This document shows, one piece after another, positions 1 through 11,671 of a stretch of 64,000 nt of DNA. The notes beneath the pieces are model-generated. The model saw only the letters and a list, made by a program, of their open reading frames with translations. It was not told where the DNA came from and did no database searches. Source of the stretch: Lutjanus erythropterus. Taxonomy: Eukaryota > Chordata > Actinopteri > Lutjaniformes > Lutjanidae. Position 1 is the first letter of the stretch. Each line of letters begins with the position of its first letter. The position numbers were made by a program, and so were the translations under genes. The stretch is from contig CM034600.1 of assembly GCA_020091685.1 (NCBI GenBank), positions 10,387,764 to 10,451,763 of the forward strand, given 5' to 3'.

Positions 1-1879
1 TCACAAATTTCCGAACACCCTTCTGACACTGGTGGATTTATTAGATTCATTCAGCTACTTAAGATTAGAACTCAACTTGTAGCACAAAGAGTACTGGGAT
101 GAAATCCCTATCTGGGGCTGATATGTCATGCTTTGGATGTCTAATGTCAGTAATCAGAGTAGTGTGTGGCGGCATCAGAGGGGTGGATGAACCCTAAAGG
201 TGGTAGGCGAACCTATTTTAGTCTGGAGGAATTAGTAGCGAAGAAGCAGGGCTTGTGAATGTGTGAACGCCCACGTCACATGTCAGGGAAAATCAAATGT
301 GCTCCCTGCCAACTGTGGTACTGAACAAAGGGGACTGTCAGCTGAGGAGGGACATGCCTTACTATATGTTTATAATTTGACAGGGCTCTAATTGCGATTA
401 CTGTATAGGTTTCAACAGGAGTGACTTCTGAGAAAATGCACTGTTTTTGTGCAAGGTAAACAGCAGAGCTTAGGAGACGCAATCAGAAAATTTCAAGGGC
501 TTTCAAACCTTCTTCTCCTGTGCAAAGATTGACAGATTACCCAGCGTGTTTGCCATGTAATACTCTCGCTAAAAACCCATTTTACATTCATAAAAAGGTG
601 CTTATCTTCAAATGTCATTTAAACACAGAGGAGTCAGAATCATTTAGCCAATTCATCAGAGACGAAATTACACAGCCGTAATGGAACAATATGTGACCAG
701 ACTGACAAGGACATGGAGGCAACCTGCGATACTTTCTTGATAAATTTCTTCTTGATAAAGACGCAGTTCTTAATCCAATCTTATCGTGTGCCGTACCCTT
801 GTTCCAGCATGTAACTTCCATGCCTGTGGTGCACAGGGGAAACAGACATTTACATAAAAATATTAAATTGCATTAATCATTGATATAGCAGAAATGTTTG
901 CTTTGATTTATGGTGAGTGGCTTTTAAGTTAAACATGGTGGAGATTGTTCCATCAGCAAACAATTCAATCACTCAGTGGCATTTTCTCATAGAGGGCACA
1001 GGGGATAAGGAGAAGGAGCAGAGGTTTGGGGGGGGTGGTGGGGGTGTACACGGAGTAGTGGGGGGTTGAATAATTAACCGAGCCTCGGGGGAGGGCTTTG
1101 CATACTCTTCAACATCATGGTGGGGGCCGTCAGCACGCGCAAGAGAAACGACCGTCTCATTCCTCATTCATGAAAATGGCCCACTTCCTCCCCAGTCCTA
1201 TGGCTCCAGTCTAAAAATACTCCAGAGGTCATTTGCCTGGCTTATTACGATCAATATTTCCTCGCTGCCTCCCCCCTACCCAGCTGCTCCCAGGTGGGAG
1301 GCTGCTGCTGCGCTCAGAAAAGCTACACAGCACTGAGGGGGTCCAGTAGGGAAACACGCAAGGGTCAGAGCTGAATGGTGAGCTGTGACAGGAAACAGAT
1401 CGCTGATTTGACATAACAGAGGTCAAAGAGTTGCCCGTGTTACAGCCGGGGTTAGACTAATATATCGGTCTGTTAGAGTGCGACAGGCTGCTGTTGAATA
1501 GCGATTAGCAGAGTATCAGCTAGTCAATGCTGTCTGCACTGATATGACAGGAGAGAAGATTTGATTTCACTTGACAGTGTCAGGGGAGTCGCGCTGTCGA
1601 TGTTGCCTTCAGGAACCTACCTACATTTATTTAATTAGAGAGTTTTAGTGTTTTATGATGGTCTAAATCATTTTGCAGCAGTTTTCCCCAGCATTACAGA
1701 CATCAAGCAAATGGATCTGTAATCTGAATTTTAAAGTGCTCAGTGCCCAGTTGTACAAAACCACTTAGACCGAGGTTTCCTTAAATTTTCATCTAATTAT
1801 GCCTTTAAGAAAAAACACCACGAGGATATCCTTTGGATGTTATAAGGGAAAATCATTTGATCTTTAAGTGTTTGCCCTT
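1..1879. other. Unique sequence, no gene seen
   Basis: All reading frames on both strands are short and none has protein-like composition. No repeat family is recognised. The stretches around 600-830 and 1070-1430 are less AT-biased, lack repeats and contain homeobox-type TAAT motifs, so they could be non-coding regulatory DNA, but only a cross-species comparison would show this. Confidence 0.5.
1028..1065 (+). other. G-rich tract, possible G-quadruplex
   Basis: Three G runs of 8, 5 and 6 bases lie at 1028-1035, 1040-1044 and 1060-1065. The first run is long enough to supply two G3 tracts, so a four-tract quadruplex is possible with one long loop of 15 bases. The sequence shows only the potential to fold. 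Confidence 0.4.
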
Positions 1880-2222
1880 AGCTACTACACAGCATTTTTA
1901 ACTGGTTATAAAACAGTGTCAGATCAATACTGATGCCTCTATATGACCTGCATAAGCTACTGAGACCATCTGCAAAAACAATTGGCTATTTCTGTATAGT
2001 TATTCTTAATGCCTGCCACCAGGTCAGATCCTCTTTAACCTCAGATGAAACAAACCCATGTTTACATTTCCTAAAGCAAGGTTACAGTGAGCTGTACATT
2101 AGGCAGTTAGAAAAGAGCAGGATGGTATATTTGGTGGTTCTTATAGTGGAAACACCACCACTTCTGTCCACAGGGGTCTCCAAAATCAACAATATATGAA
2201 AGTTTCCTGTAGTATCTTTAAC
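1880..2222 (+). repeat. Dispersed repeat, copy 1 of a pair
   Basis: This segment aligns along its length with 3125-3450. Shared blocks in the same order include GATGCCT followed by TATATGA, a GTTACAGTGAG block, and a 3' block GTCCACAGGG with CTCCAAAATCAACA then TATGAAAGTT. The two copies are clearly diverged, with many substitutions and small indels, and are in direct orientation about 1.24 kb apart. No open frame is shared, so this is a non-coding repeat or an old local duplication. Confidence 0.65.
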
Positions 2223-2239
2223 CATTTAATTATGCGTTG

Positions 2240-2545
2240 CTAGAAGCCTCAAAGGTACCCATAACTGTCCATTAAAAGTGAAATAATTTGGTAATTATGT
2301 TAAGGTAACTATATTACCCATTACTTAATAGGTAATAAAGCCCTAATAAGATGCTTATTAACATTATTATTTGTTAAAAAGACTATATGAATTAACATAG
2401 CATAATAAACATGGTTACTGCAAGATTATAAGACATTGATAAGCACTTACAATGAACTTCCTAACAGTTTATAGACTTCTTAAGAATTATGCAACTGTCA
2501 GCAGTTAACTATGCATTTTGGGGGTACAAGATTTAAAGTGTGACC
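2240..2545. mobile_element. AT-rich DNA-element relic
   Basis: The segment is low in GC and ends in AAAGTGTGACC at about 2535-2545, which resembles the terminal GGTNACACTTTA motif of a common teleost DNA repeat in reverse orientation. A forward copy of a related end may lie near 30196. The other end is not recognisable, so assignment is tentative. Confidence 0.35.
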
Positions 2546-3124
2546 AGTGCTTCTTATGGTTAATTAATGATTTATTGTACACTTGTTAACAGTTAATCAT
2601 GATTTTTTTTAATTATAAGTGCTTTTAGGCATTTTGTTTTATTGTTGTTGTATTATTTGTTATATTATTTATTTGAGATACATTTTAATTCCGGGTGTAA
2701 ATTGGGCATAAGAGGTGATATCCCAAGCTGTATTTGAACCCAGGACACTGCCATAAGTGCAAAATTCAAACTCAAGTCAAACCCATCTCAAGTCAACTTT
2801 GATTTATAAATCACCTTTCATACAAATGTGCCTGGAAGCGTAACTCCAGCACCGGTCATTACTGTACAGACTCCAAATGACATCATAGCACAAGGTGGCA
2901 GCACTCAGATCTGACTGACATCTGTCTGCTAACATTTAAGAATGATGTAAATGAAGCATACTCATGATAACTGAAGTGCAGTATGTGCTGTATGATGACA
3001 GTAGACAGCCTAAGAGGTTTTTATTCCTAAGTGAACCTTTCAGCTTCAGGAAATACTTTGCTTAAGGGACAAACCTACGTGTGAAATCTAAGGTGGTTTA
3101 TGCAACTTGGCACTGATTTTTAAT
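2546..3124. other. No gene seen; short repeat fragment inside
   Basis: Positions 2845-2907 match an internal block of the element at 40265-41070: both carry CAGACTC, AAATGACATCA, AGCACAAG and a GCAG-rich block in the same order. The rest of the stretch is unique AT-rich DNA without usable reading frames. Confidence 0.45.
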
Positions 3125-3450
3125 GCCACTACAAGGAGTTTTTACTGGATATAAAACAGCCTCACATTAATATTGATGCCTTTATATGATCTACATAAGT
3201 TGTTCGTAATGGAAACCACCCAGTCACCCAGGAAACCCCACCCGAGTCTCACTGAAATCAGACAAAACAAGCCTGTGGTCACGTTACAGGCAAAGTTACA
3301 GTGAGTAGTGTGTTTGCCGAATAAAAAGAAACAGATTTTTATTTAGATAATTTTATGTTTTAAGTTAATATAGTGGGAACACTATCCCTCTTGTCCACAG
3401 GGCCTCCAAAATCAACACAGTATGAAAGTTCTTTGTAGTGGCAGTGACCT
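3125..3450 (+). repeat. Dispersed repeat, copy 2 of a pair
   Basis: Direct-orientation, diverged partner of 1880-2222. It keeps the GCCACTACA start, the TATAAAACAG block, GATGCCTTTATATGA, GTTACAGTGAG and the 3' TCCAAAATCAACACAGTATG block. It differs internally by indels between 3210 and 3360. Confidence 0.65.
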
Positions 3451-6143
3451 TCGGCCAGGTACTTCATGGAAACAACATATTAACAGATGTATCACTATGA
3501 AATTAAACGCAAATCCACAGGCAAGTGCAGTTCATGAAGGTTTTCAGAGTGGGTGTGCTCTGGTCCTGTGGGACTTCATTTGTGTGCAGGTGGCAGTGCA
3601 GGTAATTGGCATGTTTGCAACAGAAACCACACAGAGATAATTGTCCTGGCTTATGTTTCTCAACGTGATGCTGCATGTCGTGCACCGCTCAGTGCTTATG
3701 TGCATTTGCGATACAGTGAGCGTCAGAAGAGAGTAATTGTCGGAGTTCAGGGTCACTCAGGAAGCAGCGGGGTGGCCGGTGCGGCTAGCGGGAAGTCTAA
3801 TGCATTCAGTGGTTTACACATGCTGCCCAGATGGCTCAGCTAAAAACCTCCACTGATTGCCCTGTCCAAATGAGGGAAATGTTGCTGGTGTGGTGCAGGT
3901 ACAAACTTCCTTGGTTCATTTCCAGGTCTATAAAAGAAATATCAGCCGATGAGGCAATCAGTGTCGTGTATTACTGTCATCATGCACTGTACGGTGGCTC
4001 AGAGGTTAGCTCTATGGCTTTACATCAGTGACATACATTTCTTTCTGTCTGCACTTTGCTTGTTCTAGTGCTCTTCTGGGATCCCCACAATCCATAGATT
4101 GTGCACTTATGAAAGCCCTCCTTCTCACCACATGCAGCCATTTGACTCAAATTTTCTTTTCCTTCAACAAACCTACAGAGGCGATTGACCGTTTTACTAT
4201 GTATTCCACCATATAATAGCGCCCAATTGACTCTGTAATCAGCAGTCCAACTGAGATAAGTCATGGTCCAGTGTAATACACTCCCTCCATTTTGCATGCA
4301 TTGTATACTGTATATTAACTCTGGAGGAGAAAATGACAGAACTGCATGTATAACTGCAACTAAGGCTGAAATGTTATGCCCTATTGTGGTGAAGTTCCAA
4401 AAACATGCTGGAATCTATTTTTTCCACAATGCAACTCAAGTACTTCAAGCTCCTTTAAGGTCAGTGTTTCATAATCAATTGAATGTTGAGTCATAGGCAA
4501 TGTTGACTTCTGGGTAGGAACAATTGTAGTTTTTACAACCAGAGTCATTTCCACGTTGTATTTTTTATTGTTGTTGTGCCTGTTTAGTTCTTACCATGTA
4601 GGAGGTGACATTTTGGGGACCTTGGATAACTTTCCCAAAAACCCCTCTGTAGGTGACAGCTGTCCAGAATCTTTACAGAACATTCGGGACATTCCTAAAA
4701 CGTCTTGTTTTTGTCATTAAAGTCCTGCAGTTCAAAGTTCTCTATACTGTCTATCTATACTTAAGTTTATTTTATGGTTGCATCGCAACTTTACTAAAGT
4801 CATTTGAGAACATTTTGTTGAAGACTTAATCAAAATGTTTGCATATGGGTCTAAGCATGCAAATAATAATGGCTAATAATGTTCTTTACATGACATCAGG
4901 GGGGCATTCCATTTTGGTTATTTTGGTTTGTTGCAGTCAGTAGGCAGTTTAAAGGGGGATGAGTGGGGATGCCATCCCCTTATTAGCAAAATGACTAAAA
5001 TGCACCCCCCTTGGTCAGCTGTAGGTCCACCACATGTGCTGTGTAAACCCATGGTGCTGTCCGTGGTGCTGAAGTAGCAGACATTTGTAATTGTGGCTTT
5101 TTCTCTTTCCCTGAATCTCTGACGCCCTTCTATCAGTTTCATCTTGTAACTATTCTATACACTAAACTACATTGCTAACAAATCACGTACTGGTTGCAGT
5201 GCTAAAGAAACAAATATGTGAAGTCAAAATGGCACTTTTTTGAGTTAATTTATGGTTTGCTGAGGAACAAAAGATAAACTCAGACTCTCTGTATCAAATT
5301 GAGTTACATTGTATCATATTCTTTTGCATCATGTCAGATCACATTGTATGCTGTTGGACTGCATTGAATCAAGTCATGTCGAATTGTGCTGCATCACAAT
5401 AGGGGTGAATCACATTGTATTGGTAGTCGCTTCATGTGTATCTTTAATATATAAGATTATTTGCAAAGCATCACAATGCGTATTGTATCAGCCTTAGTGA
5501 TGGAGATGTGCATCCCTGCTGTATAACCAACTACTGTAACTATTTCTTCCTCGTACATGAGATCCACATACGCACCTTTTCAATGCTTTGTGTCAACACT
5601 GCTCCCTGCCCAGTCTCATAGGCGTCTGTCAAGCTGGTGACATTTAGACTGCAAACCTCTTGGGGTTTTTGGAAATGGTGCTTGTCAAAATTTAAATGCA
5701 AATGAACAGCAATATTACTTTTCATATCTCTGTCTGGACAAATGGGGTGATATACTTTTGAGCAGGGTTACATTTTAAGCTTTTACAAATTTTCATTATT
5801 ACACAGCTGACCATAATATAAATGTTATTTTCATTTGTCTGGAACAGAATCTGTTTGTTGACTCTCTCTATATATGGACTAAAAGCTGATAATGCCTTGA
5901 TTTTTTTTTGTAGACTAAATTTGCAGTGTATTTAATCCTAGGGTTGTGTACAAATGTTATTTTTTTACTGAGGTACCATTTCAGTGATGTTATGAAAAAC
6001 ATTCATCAAGTTTTTGTTTTTGTCCTTGAATGACCATGCAATGCTCTTTTGAGAAAACCCATGCAAAAAGAGAAAAAACAAAGACAAAAAACACCCTCAT
6101 TTTCACATGTGGCAGCATGTGTTGATCTGGCCGGAGCAGTTAC
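3451..6143. other. Unique sequence, no gene seen
   Basis: No convincing exon on either strand. Positions 5285-5425 hold a degenerate run of short units built on TCA-CATTGTAT variants (for example TCACATTGTAT twice), probably a decayed simple repeat. Reading frames up to 96 codons between 3420 and 4300 have no protein-like pattern I recognise and overlap one another in several frames. Confidence 0.5.
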
Positions 6144-6274
6144 CTTATACTCGGATTTCTTCTGAGAGCCAACAAAGTGGCCCATTGGGTCCCTCCTCTA
6201 CACCGGTAAGTGATCCCATTTAGGCTGTTTCCCTGGAGAGGCCACACAAACTCTAATGCTCCGCTGAGCATCTG
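6144..6274 (-). other. Candidate internal exon, unrecognised
   Basis: Read on the minus strand, the 131-base segment is preceded by a moderate acceptor (TTTCACTTACAG) and followed by an AAG|GTAACT donor. One frame stays open from before the acceptor to the donor, with residues such as QMLSGALEFVWPLQG. I recognise no domain. The pyrimidine tract is weak and the same segment also contains a plus-strand CCG|GTAAGT site, so it may be chance or conserved non-coding DNA. Confidence 0.18.
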
Positions 6275-7338
6275 CTGTAAGTGAAATGTTTGCCCTGTGA
6301 CAGACAATCCTCTGCAGAGCCTCAACTCCACAGCAGCACCTTATGCTGGGTGCTTTGCTGCCAAGTCCCTCCAAAACCCACTGCTCTTACCCATTTACTC
6401 TTGGAACGTTTTGACAAGTTGGATTAGTCTTTACTACATTGGTCTTAATCGTATAACTCAAATGATTTCTCGTGCATAGACGCGTTCAGTGGGACAAGTA
6501 TTACGAGAGTAAGTCTCACCTCAAAGTACATATTTGATCTGGTCAGAGCAGTCGGTCCATTTGTGAGGTGTTATTCACAATTAGCATGACATGATCGACT
6601 TGTAAGCGCCCAACGCTCCATGAGGATAATAGCTGTCAGTTAGGGTAACTGCCCATAGTGGTGATCATAAAAAGAGGAAGGTTGTGAGAGGTCCCAGCGA
6701 GAGATAAATATTTGATGGAGATTTTAATAAAAGGCTTAACAAGCTGAATTATTGAGGGGACAAGTCTCGAGTGAACTGCACCCAGAGCTAAACGGGAGAA
6801 TGTTTAATTATTTAACCGGACGCATTTAGCTCCAAAAAAAACTCATCAAGCTAACAAGTTGGACGACCTCTTGACTCCTTGCCAAAAACCCTTCATCGAG
6901 AAGTGAAATATGTCTGTTCACTGTCAGATATTGATTCAGCATAAACCTATGATGGATTATTCCCTGAGCTATGTTTTTTTTTTCTCTCTCTCTCTTCTTT
7001 TACTGGAAAGGAGCACAGGGTCAGAAGGCTAAATCTGTCATATTGGTTTCCACAACCATCACGTTCTACAGAAGTGATATGGCAGCTGTTACAGCATGGG
7101 AGCAAGAACCCTTGAGATTCATTTTTGAAGTACATACTTTGGCTTTGATCCCTGATCTTTGACCTTCTGCATGATCACCTTTATTGACTCCTGTCACTGA
7201 CAAGTCAGACAACCACAGGCAAAGAGCCCACATGGACTATCATGTCTAGAAGGACTGGTGTGGAGCATTCAGTGGCATCATGTGGTCAGCTAGGTCAGCA
7301 AACACCTCATTAAACTTTGACAGAAAAAGTAGAAACAT
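6275..7338. other. No gene seen; possible conserved non-coding stretch
   Basis: The part from 6480 to 6900 is unique, balanced in composition and rich in TAAT and AATTA cores interspersed with GC-containing blocks, a pattern seen in vertebrate developmental enhancers. A T-run joined to (CT)n lies at 6974-7000. There is no reading frame worth annotating. Confidence 0.3.
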
Positions 7339-7700
7339 GGCGGTTCAACATGGTGAACTCTGTGGAAGAGAAAAAGTGAAGCCGATGTGGAAGTGCCTAA
7401 AACCTGCCTTCTTTCTAATGGCCAGTAGGGGGCAACTCCATAAAAAGTAGTCAGATCGAATGGACCCTCTCACTTAATTGATGACCTAACTTAATAGTTT
7501 CCTAATGAGTTTATGATTTTTAATCACTAGTATCAGGACCTTTTCAATACAGCATGATGTTAATTTTGTACATCATGGTCCCACTTAGACTAAAATAGAT
7601 GATAAAGCAGGGTACGTTTTAAGGAGGAGCTACCGTGTGATTGACAAGGCCATCAGATCAACAGGGTCATCAAACTCAAATCCAACTGTAAAGCTAGGCA
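7339..7700. repeat. Teleost dispersed repeat (CAGTAGGGGGC type)
   Basis: The segment carries landmarks of a repeat very common in fish genomes: AACATGGTGAA near 7350, AAAACCTGC near 7400, GGCCAGTAGGGGGCAACTCC at 7420-7439, CAATACAGCATGATGTTAA near 7545, and GTGTGATTGACAAG near 7637. The order matches the family as I remember it. No coding capacity remains. Confidence 0.6.
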
Positions 7701-8261
7701 GTGTTGATCAAACATGTATTAGGATGCTGTTACTAATGGTTGCCTATTTCTTGCTTAAATGTTTTCAGAAACAAATTGTAGCGTACAGTTTAGTTGTGAT
7801 ACAAGAATGATCGCAACTAGGTCGACCACCAACATGTCCTGATGGGTAACCCTCTAAGAAAGTTGTGTGGTAAATACACATTCATATAAATTCACATAGA
7901 ATACAATAATGTGCTGTTTTCCCTGGAGAGATCAGAAATGAAAATAATTTTGCAGCAAGTTTGACAATTAAATTTACTAATAAGCCTAAGAAGCCAGGAT
8001 TTTATTGTTGTGTTACAACACAACTTTTGACTCACCATCCTGCCAAATAATGGGACATCACTATCTGATTTGACAGTGATGTAGGCTAGCTGCTTGTTAA
8101 AATTGATTACATAAAGGCAAAGACAGCCACCAGAGAAAGCCAAATTGTGGACAATACATTGTTGTATGCCAAAATGGGCATTTGGGAAAAATTTGGTGTG
8201 ATCAGAGATTGTTAGAATAACATTGTCAGTAGTTTGTAAAATGTGCCAAAAAGTATTAGCT
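7701..8261. other. No gene seen; long minus frame rejected
   Basis: A minus-strand frame runs from about 8368 to 7892 but its first residues come from antisense SINE sequence and the remainder shows no domain or codon pattern I trust. Otherwise the stretch is unique. Confidence 0.45.
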
Positions 8262-8437
8262 TTTTGAAAAAATGTGGCCTTTTTTGCTTTATTGATAGGA
8301 CAGCTGAATATATGACAGGAAAGGGGGAGGTGACACACAGCAAAGACCCTGAGGCAGGAGTTGAACACACAGCTGCTGCAGAAGGCTCACAACCTCAGTG
8401 CATGGGGCACATGCTTTACCAACTGAACTACAAGGCC
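8262..8437 (-). mobile_element. tRNA-derived SINE, diverged copy
   Basis: On the minus strand the element opens with GGCCTTGTAGTTCAGTTGG (pol III A box), then GTGTTCAACTCC (B box) about 55 bases on, then a conserved non-tRNA body with GCTGTGTGTCACCTCCCC, CCTTTCCTGTCA and AATAAAGCAAAAAAGGCC. It is the same family as 14159-14376 but more diverged. A decayed target duplication around AAAGCT may flank it (8259-8264 and 8440-8445 on the plus strand). It is not a tRNA gene: the acceptor stem is not formed. Confidence 0.8.
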
Positions 8438-10273
8438 GTCAGCTTTCAATAAGTGCAAACTAGGCTCATCATCACTATGGAAACACATAAAGAGCTGCAG
8501 AAACACAGGCGCTGCGCCGGTTGAGAATACAAGTGAGTGACAAGTGATTGACTGTCTATGTGTGGTTAGCTGCAGGTTTGTAAAACTGGACCCATGCAGG
8601 ACGCTGCTTGTACTATGCATGCTCTGGTTTGCAAAACACCAAGATGGTGACCCTCATCATGCAAAACTCAAAATAGTAGCCCACAAACCAATGGGTGACC
8701 ACTATGTGAGCCCACTGTGATCACTAGCACTGCGAGGAGAAGCAAATCTACAAGACACTCAAGTGACCACCACCATTAGGCCTAACACACTGCATGCAAA
8801 GGTGAGGATCCCACGCTTACTCCTCGCAGCTCGTCCTGCTGGGGTGAAAAACAAGGGGTGAATTTCAGTTGGTTCAGCTCACAATAGTGTAAAGGACATT
8901 ACTAAATACAATTTTGGAAACAGTTAGTTGTCACAGTAACAATATACAATTCCTGGACAGTTCACAGTAAAACTAAGATTGAATCCAGTTCAATATAGCA
9001 GCCAAATTAGGCCAGACGATGTAGATAGACTGGTTCAGGCAAAGCAGCAGTCTGGCACTTAGTCTGCAATAAGGGAAACATGGTCAAAAGCATTTCTATC
9101 AACTGGCAAAAATACTCTGGGATTAACCCTCCGACATTACCACACCAGTTTAGATTACCTTGCTCACTCTGAGGCCCTGATTAAAGGAGACACTGGAGAC
9201 ATCAGCAGGCTGTGGTTCTACTGCTATTTCCACAACTGTGGTTCAGGCAAGGAGGAGACAAAGGCTGAATTCCCTAAAGGATTAAGTTATTATATTATTA
9301 ATGACAGGCCTGCAGACAAACAAACAATTGCAGTTATCTGTGGCCTATCTCTTCAACATGGGGTTACAGAGCAGAGGATCAGTCAGGACACAGCTTCACT
9401 ACAACTGATTATGAGAGGACTCATTAGATTTCAACTCAAACTATACAAACAATGTTTCTCCCAAGATCTCCCTTACCTGCACACACCAAGCAGTCCTACC
9501 ATACATCTACCAGGATTCAGGCAGAGACACTGACTGCCCACACCTGTCCTTATAAAGGCAGGAAACTCTCTCTGACCCTTCCTACAGAGAGCAGTGCTCT
9601 CACCCTACATGTCAGCCCTCACATCATGTCTTCATAACTTATAGGCTGTTTGTAAATGTAAGGTGTTGTTTAGCTACATGGATCTTTTGGATAGTCTTGA
9701 TGTAGTTTTTGAAGTACTGTTCACAGCGTAGGCCTCTCCAACAACCAGATATTAGGATATAGGATATAGGATATTTCTCACACTGGATATTACAAAAAAT
9801 GCAATGTAAAAATGCTTTGCAGTTTCTCTCTTTTTCTAGCTTAAGACCAAGGGGTATAAGCATTTACAGCAGTGGCTCCCTTGAAGCACCATCTTCCATC
9901 ACTGACTGGCTGAAAATATGACAGAGGGTCTTGAACCTCAAGTTTTTCTTCCAAATAGTTAGAGCAATGGCCTAAAAGTGTAAAAACATCCTAATAAAAA
10001 GTCTTAACAAGAAAGCCAGAGGGCCCAGCAGCTCTCCAGGTAACAGTGGAGACGCTGGTAATGATCAACAACCCCATCAACTCCCCACAGACATATGAGT
10101 CATTCTGCGTTGTGAGCCAGTAAAATAAACTGCACCTTTACTCCAGTCGAGCTGCTCCCTGCCCATTCTGAGTAACTTGGGCATCTTAAAGTTGAACTGA
10201 TCAATAGTTTTATATATACAGTGGGTTAAATGATTGTATATATTGTGACAGTTGGTTCTCATAGCAACAAACC
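8438..10273. other. No gene seen; minor repeat fragment
   Basis: Positions 8625-8720 contain CACAAACCAATGGGTGAC, a landmark of a common teleost repeat. A short tandem of AGGATAT units lies at 9752-9772. The middle part (8820-9660) is unrecognised and has no long frames. Confidence 0.4.
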
Positions 10274-10925
10274 CACAGAGAATTATCACCCAACTCTGCA
10301 GTCCCCCTCAGCTCTATGAAGCATCGTAGCATCTCTCAGCTCATTGTTTTATTTTAACAGCCTGTAACTCGCAGTCATGATTGAGGTTCTCCACTCTCAT
10401 CAGCCTCCATTGCAGCACTATCATGCAGCTGTTTTCAGTGAAAAAGCTCTGATATGTTCAACCCACGGCAAGGTACCAACCCACCAAATGACCAAATGAC
10501 AGACAGACACATTTGGTATCTAGTTGGTGAACATGATGGAAGCTACTAAAGATACAGATATTTTTCTTAGAAGCTGGTGGAGACCAAAGCAGAGCTAAAA
10601 AGAAAGTGAATATTGGACTTACATCTGTTAGTTCTCCAGACTGAATGCTAATCTTATTCTGCTGGATGTATAAATGGTAACTGTTCTCTAAAGCAGCTAA
10701 AATCCATTTACACCAAATATCAAATAACAATGTGAAAACAAATGAATTTACAGAGAATTATCACCCAAATCTGCAGCTCTACTTGTATTTATTAAGCTTT
10801 ATAATACGTTTCATCTCATTCCTTATTTGTCCATGCCATAACATCACTGTTCTGGTTCACTCTCACCACTCTCATAACACAGATTCAGCCACAGCAGCTG
10901 TTCCAGGGTTTCCACCAGTGTATTG
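10274..10925 (+). repeat. Repeat family copies in tandem (TTAAAGCTGCA family)
   Basis: The block AGAGAATTATCACCCAA followed by TCTGCAG occurs at about 10276 and again at about 10752, followed in both places by related sequence (AGCTCTA, TCATCTCATT or TCAGCTCATT, CACTCTCAT). This gives two partial units about 476 bases apart. The first unit also carries GGTGGAGACCAAAGCAGAGC and ATTGGACTTACAT at 10577-10625, shared with 11480 and 38280. Confidence 0.6.
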
Positions 10926-11120
10926 CAAACCTGGCATCCTGCAAGGCCTAAGTTGTTCCCACTGGGCCTAAGCACAGAAGTGTTTTTTAAATTTATTTTT
11001 AAGATGTTTTGAAAGTAAAATACAAACTCCTTTAAGGAATAACTAGTAGAAAAACTAGTGCATAGAGAGAAAGAGGGTTATAGCTGTGAACGTAGCAGAG
11101 CAGAGTGTGTACAGTTCAGT

Positions 11121-11369
11121 TTATTTGTCATGAATAAATGCTACAATTCTTCAAGACCCAAACTATTCACATGTTGTGCTTGCTGATGAAGGGGGTTAGC
11201 AACAGTTTGACTCATGCTCATTTTAGTGACAAGGCGCTCCTCCAAGTTTTGCTCAGCTGTGAATGTAGTGTCATACGGTGTGTATACCATTTAGGCTATT
11301 TGTCAATTCATAAAATAAAGCTCCTCAAGACCAAAGCCTAGTTACCGCTTCTTGCTGATGAAGGGGGTT
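11121..11369 (+). repeat. Local duplication, about 172-base spacing
   Basis: The 19-mer CTTGCTGATGAAGGGGGTT is exact at 11179-11197 and 11351-11369. The preceding 60 bases are also related (TATTTGTCA, AATAAA, TCAAGACC), so a unit of about 75 bases has been duplicated. Function is not apparent. Confidence 0.6.
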
Positions 11370-11389
11370 TGCTCCTAAGTAAACCCAGT

Positions 11390-11671
11390 TTAGTTTCAGC
11401 CCAGTTCACAACCTGCTCCGCATGAAAAACAGCTGGTAAACACAGCTGAGCATTTAGCATCTAATGTCCCTCAGGGGTTGGTGGAGACCAAAAACAAAAA
11501 AAGAGATGATTGGACTTACATTTGCAAGGTGGACAGAAATGCCGCCCTGTAACTGCTGGAAAAATAACCAACTGTTTGCTAAGACTGTATATTTGCTATT
11601 ATGTCAGTGTTGAGTTTACAGATTGTTTTTGCTGCCCTCAAGTGGTCAAAAAAAAACAGTTATTGCAGGTT
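11390..11671 (+). repeat. TTAAAGCTGCA-family copy
   Basis: Contains GGTTGGTGGAGACCAAAA, GATTGGACTTACATTTG, GTAACTGCT, GTTTGCTAA and ATGTCAGTGTTGAGTTTA in the same order as the copies at 10560 and 38280, then CTGCCCTCAAGTGGTC near its 3' end. The terminal TTTAA is not intact here. Confidence 0.6.

Noticed and set aside
5285-5425. CRISPR-like or regularly spaced repeat from recurring CATTGTAT motifs
   Set aside because: Spacing is irregular, motifs are short and degenerate, and the host is a vertebrate genome.
7892-8368. 158-codon minus-strand open frame
   Set aside because: Its start lies in antisense SINE sequence and the rest shows no motif or protein-like pattern.
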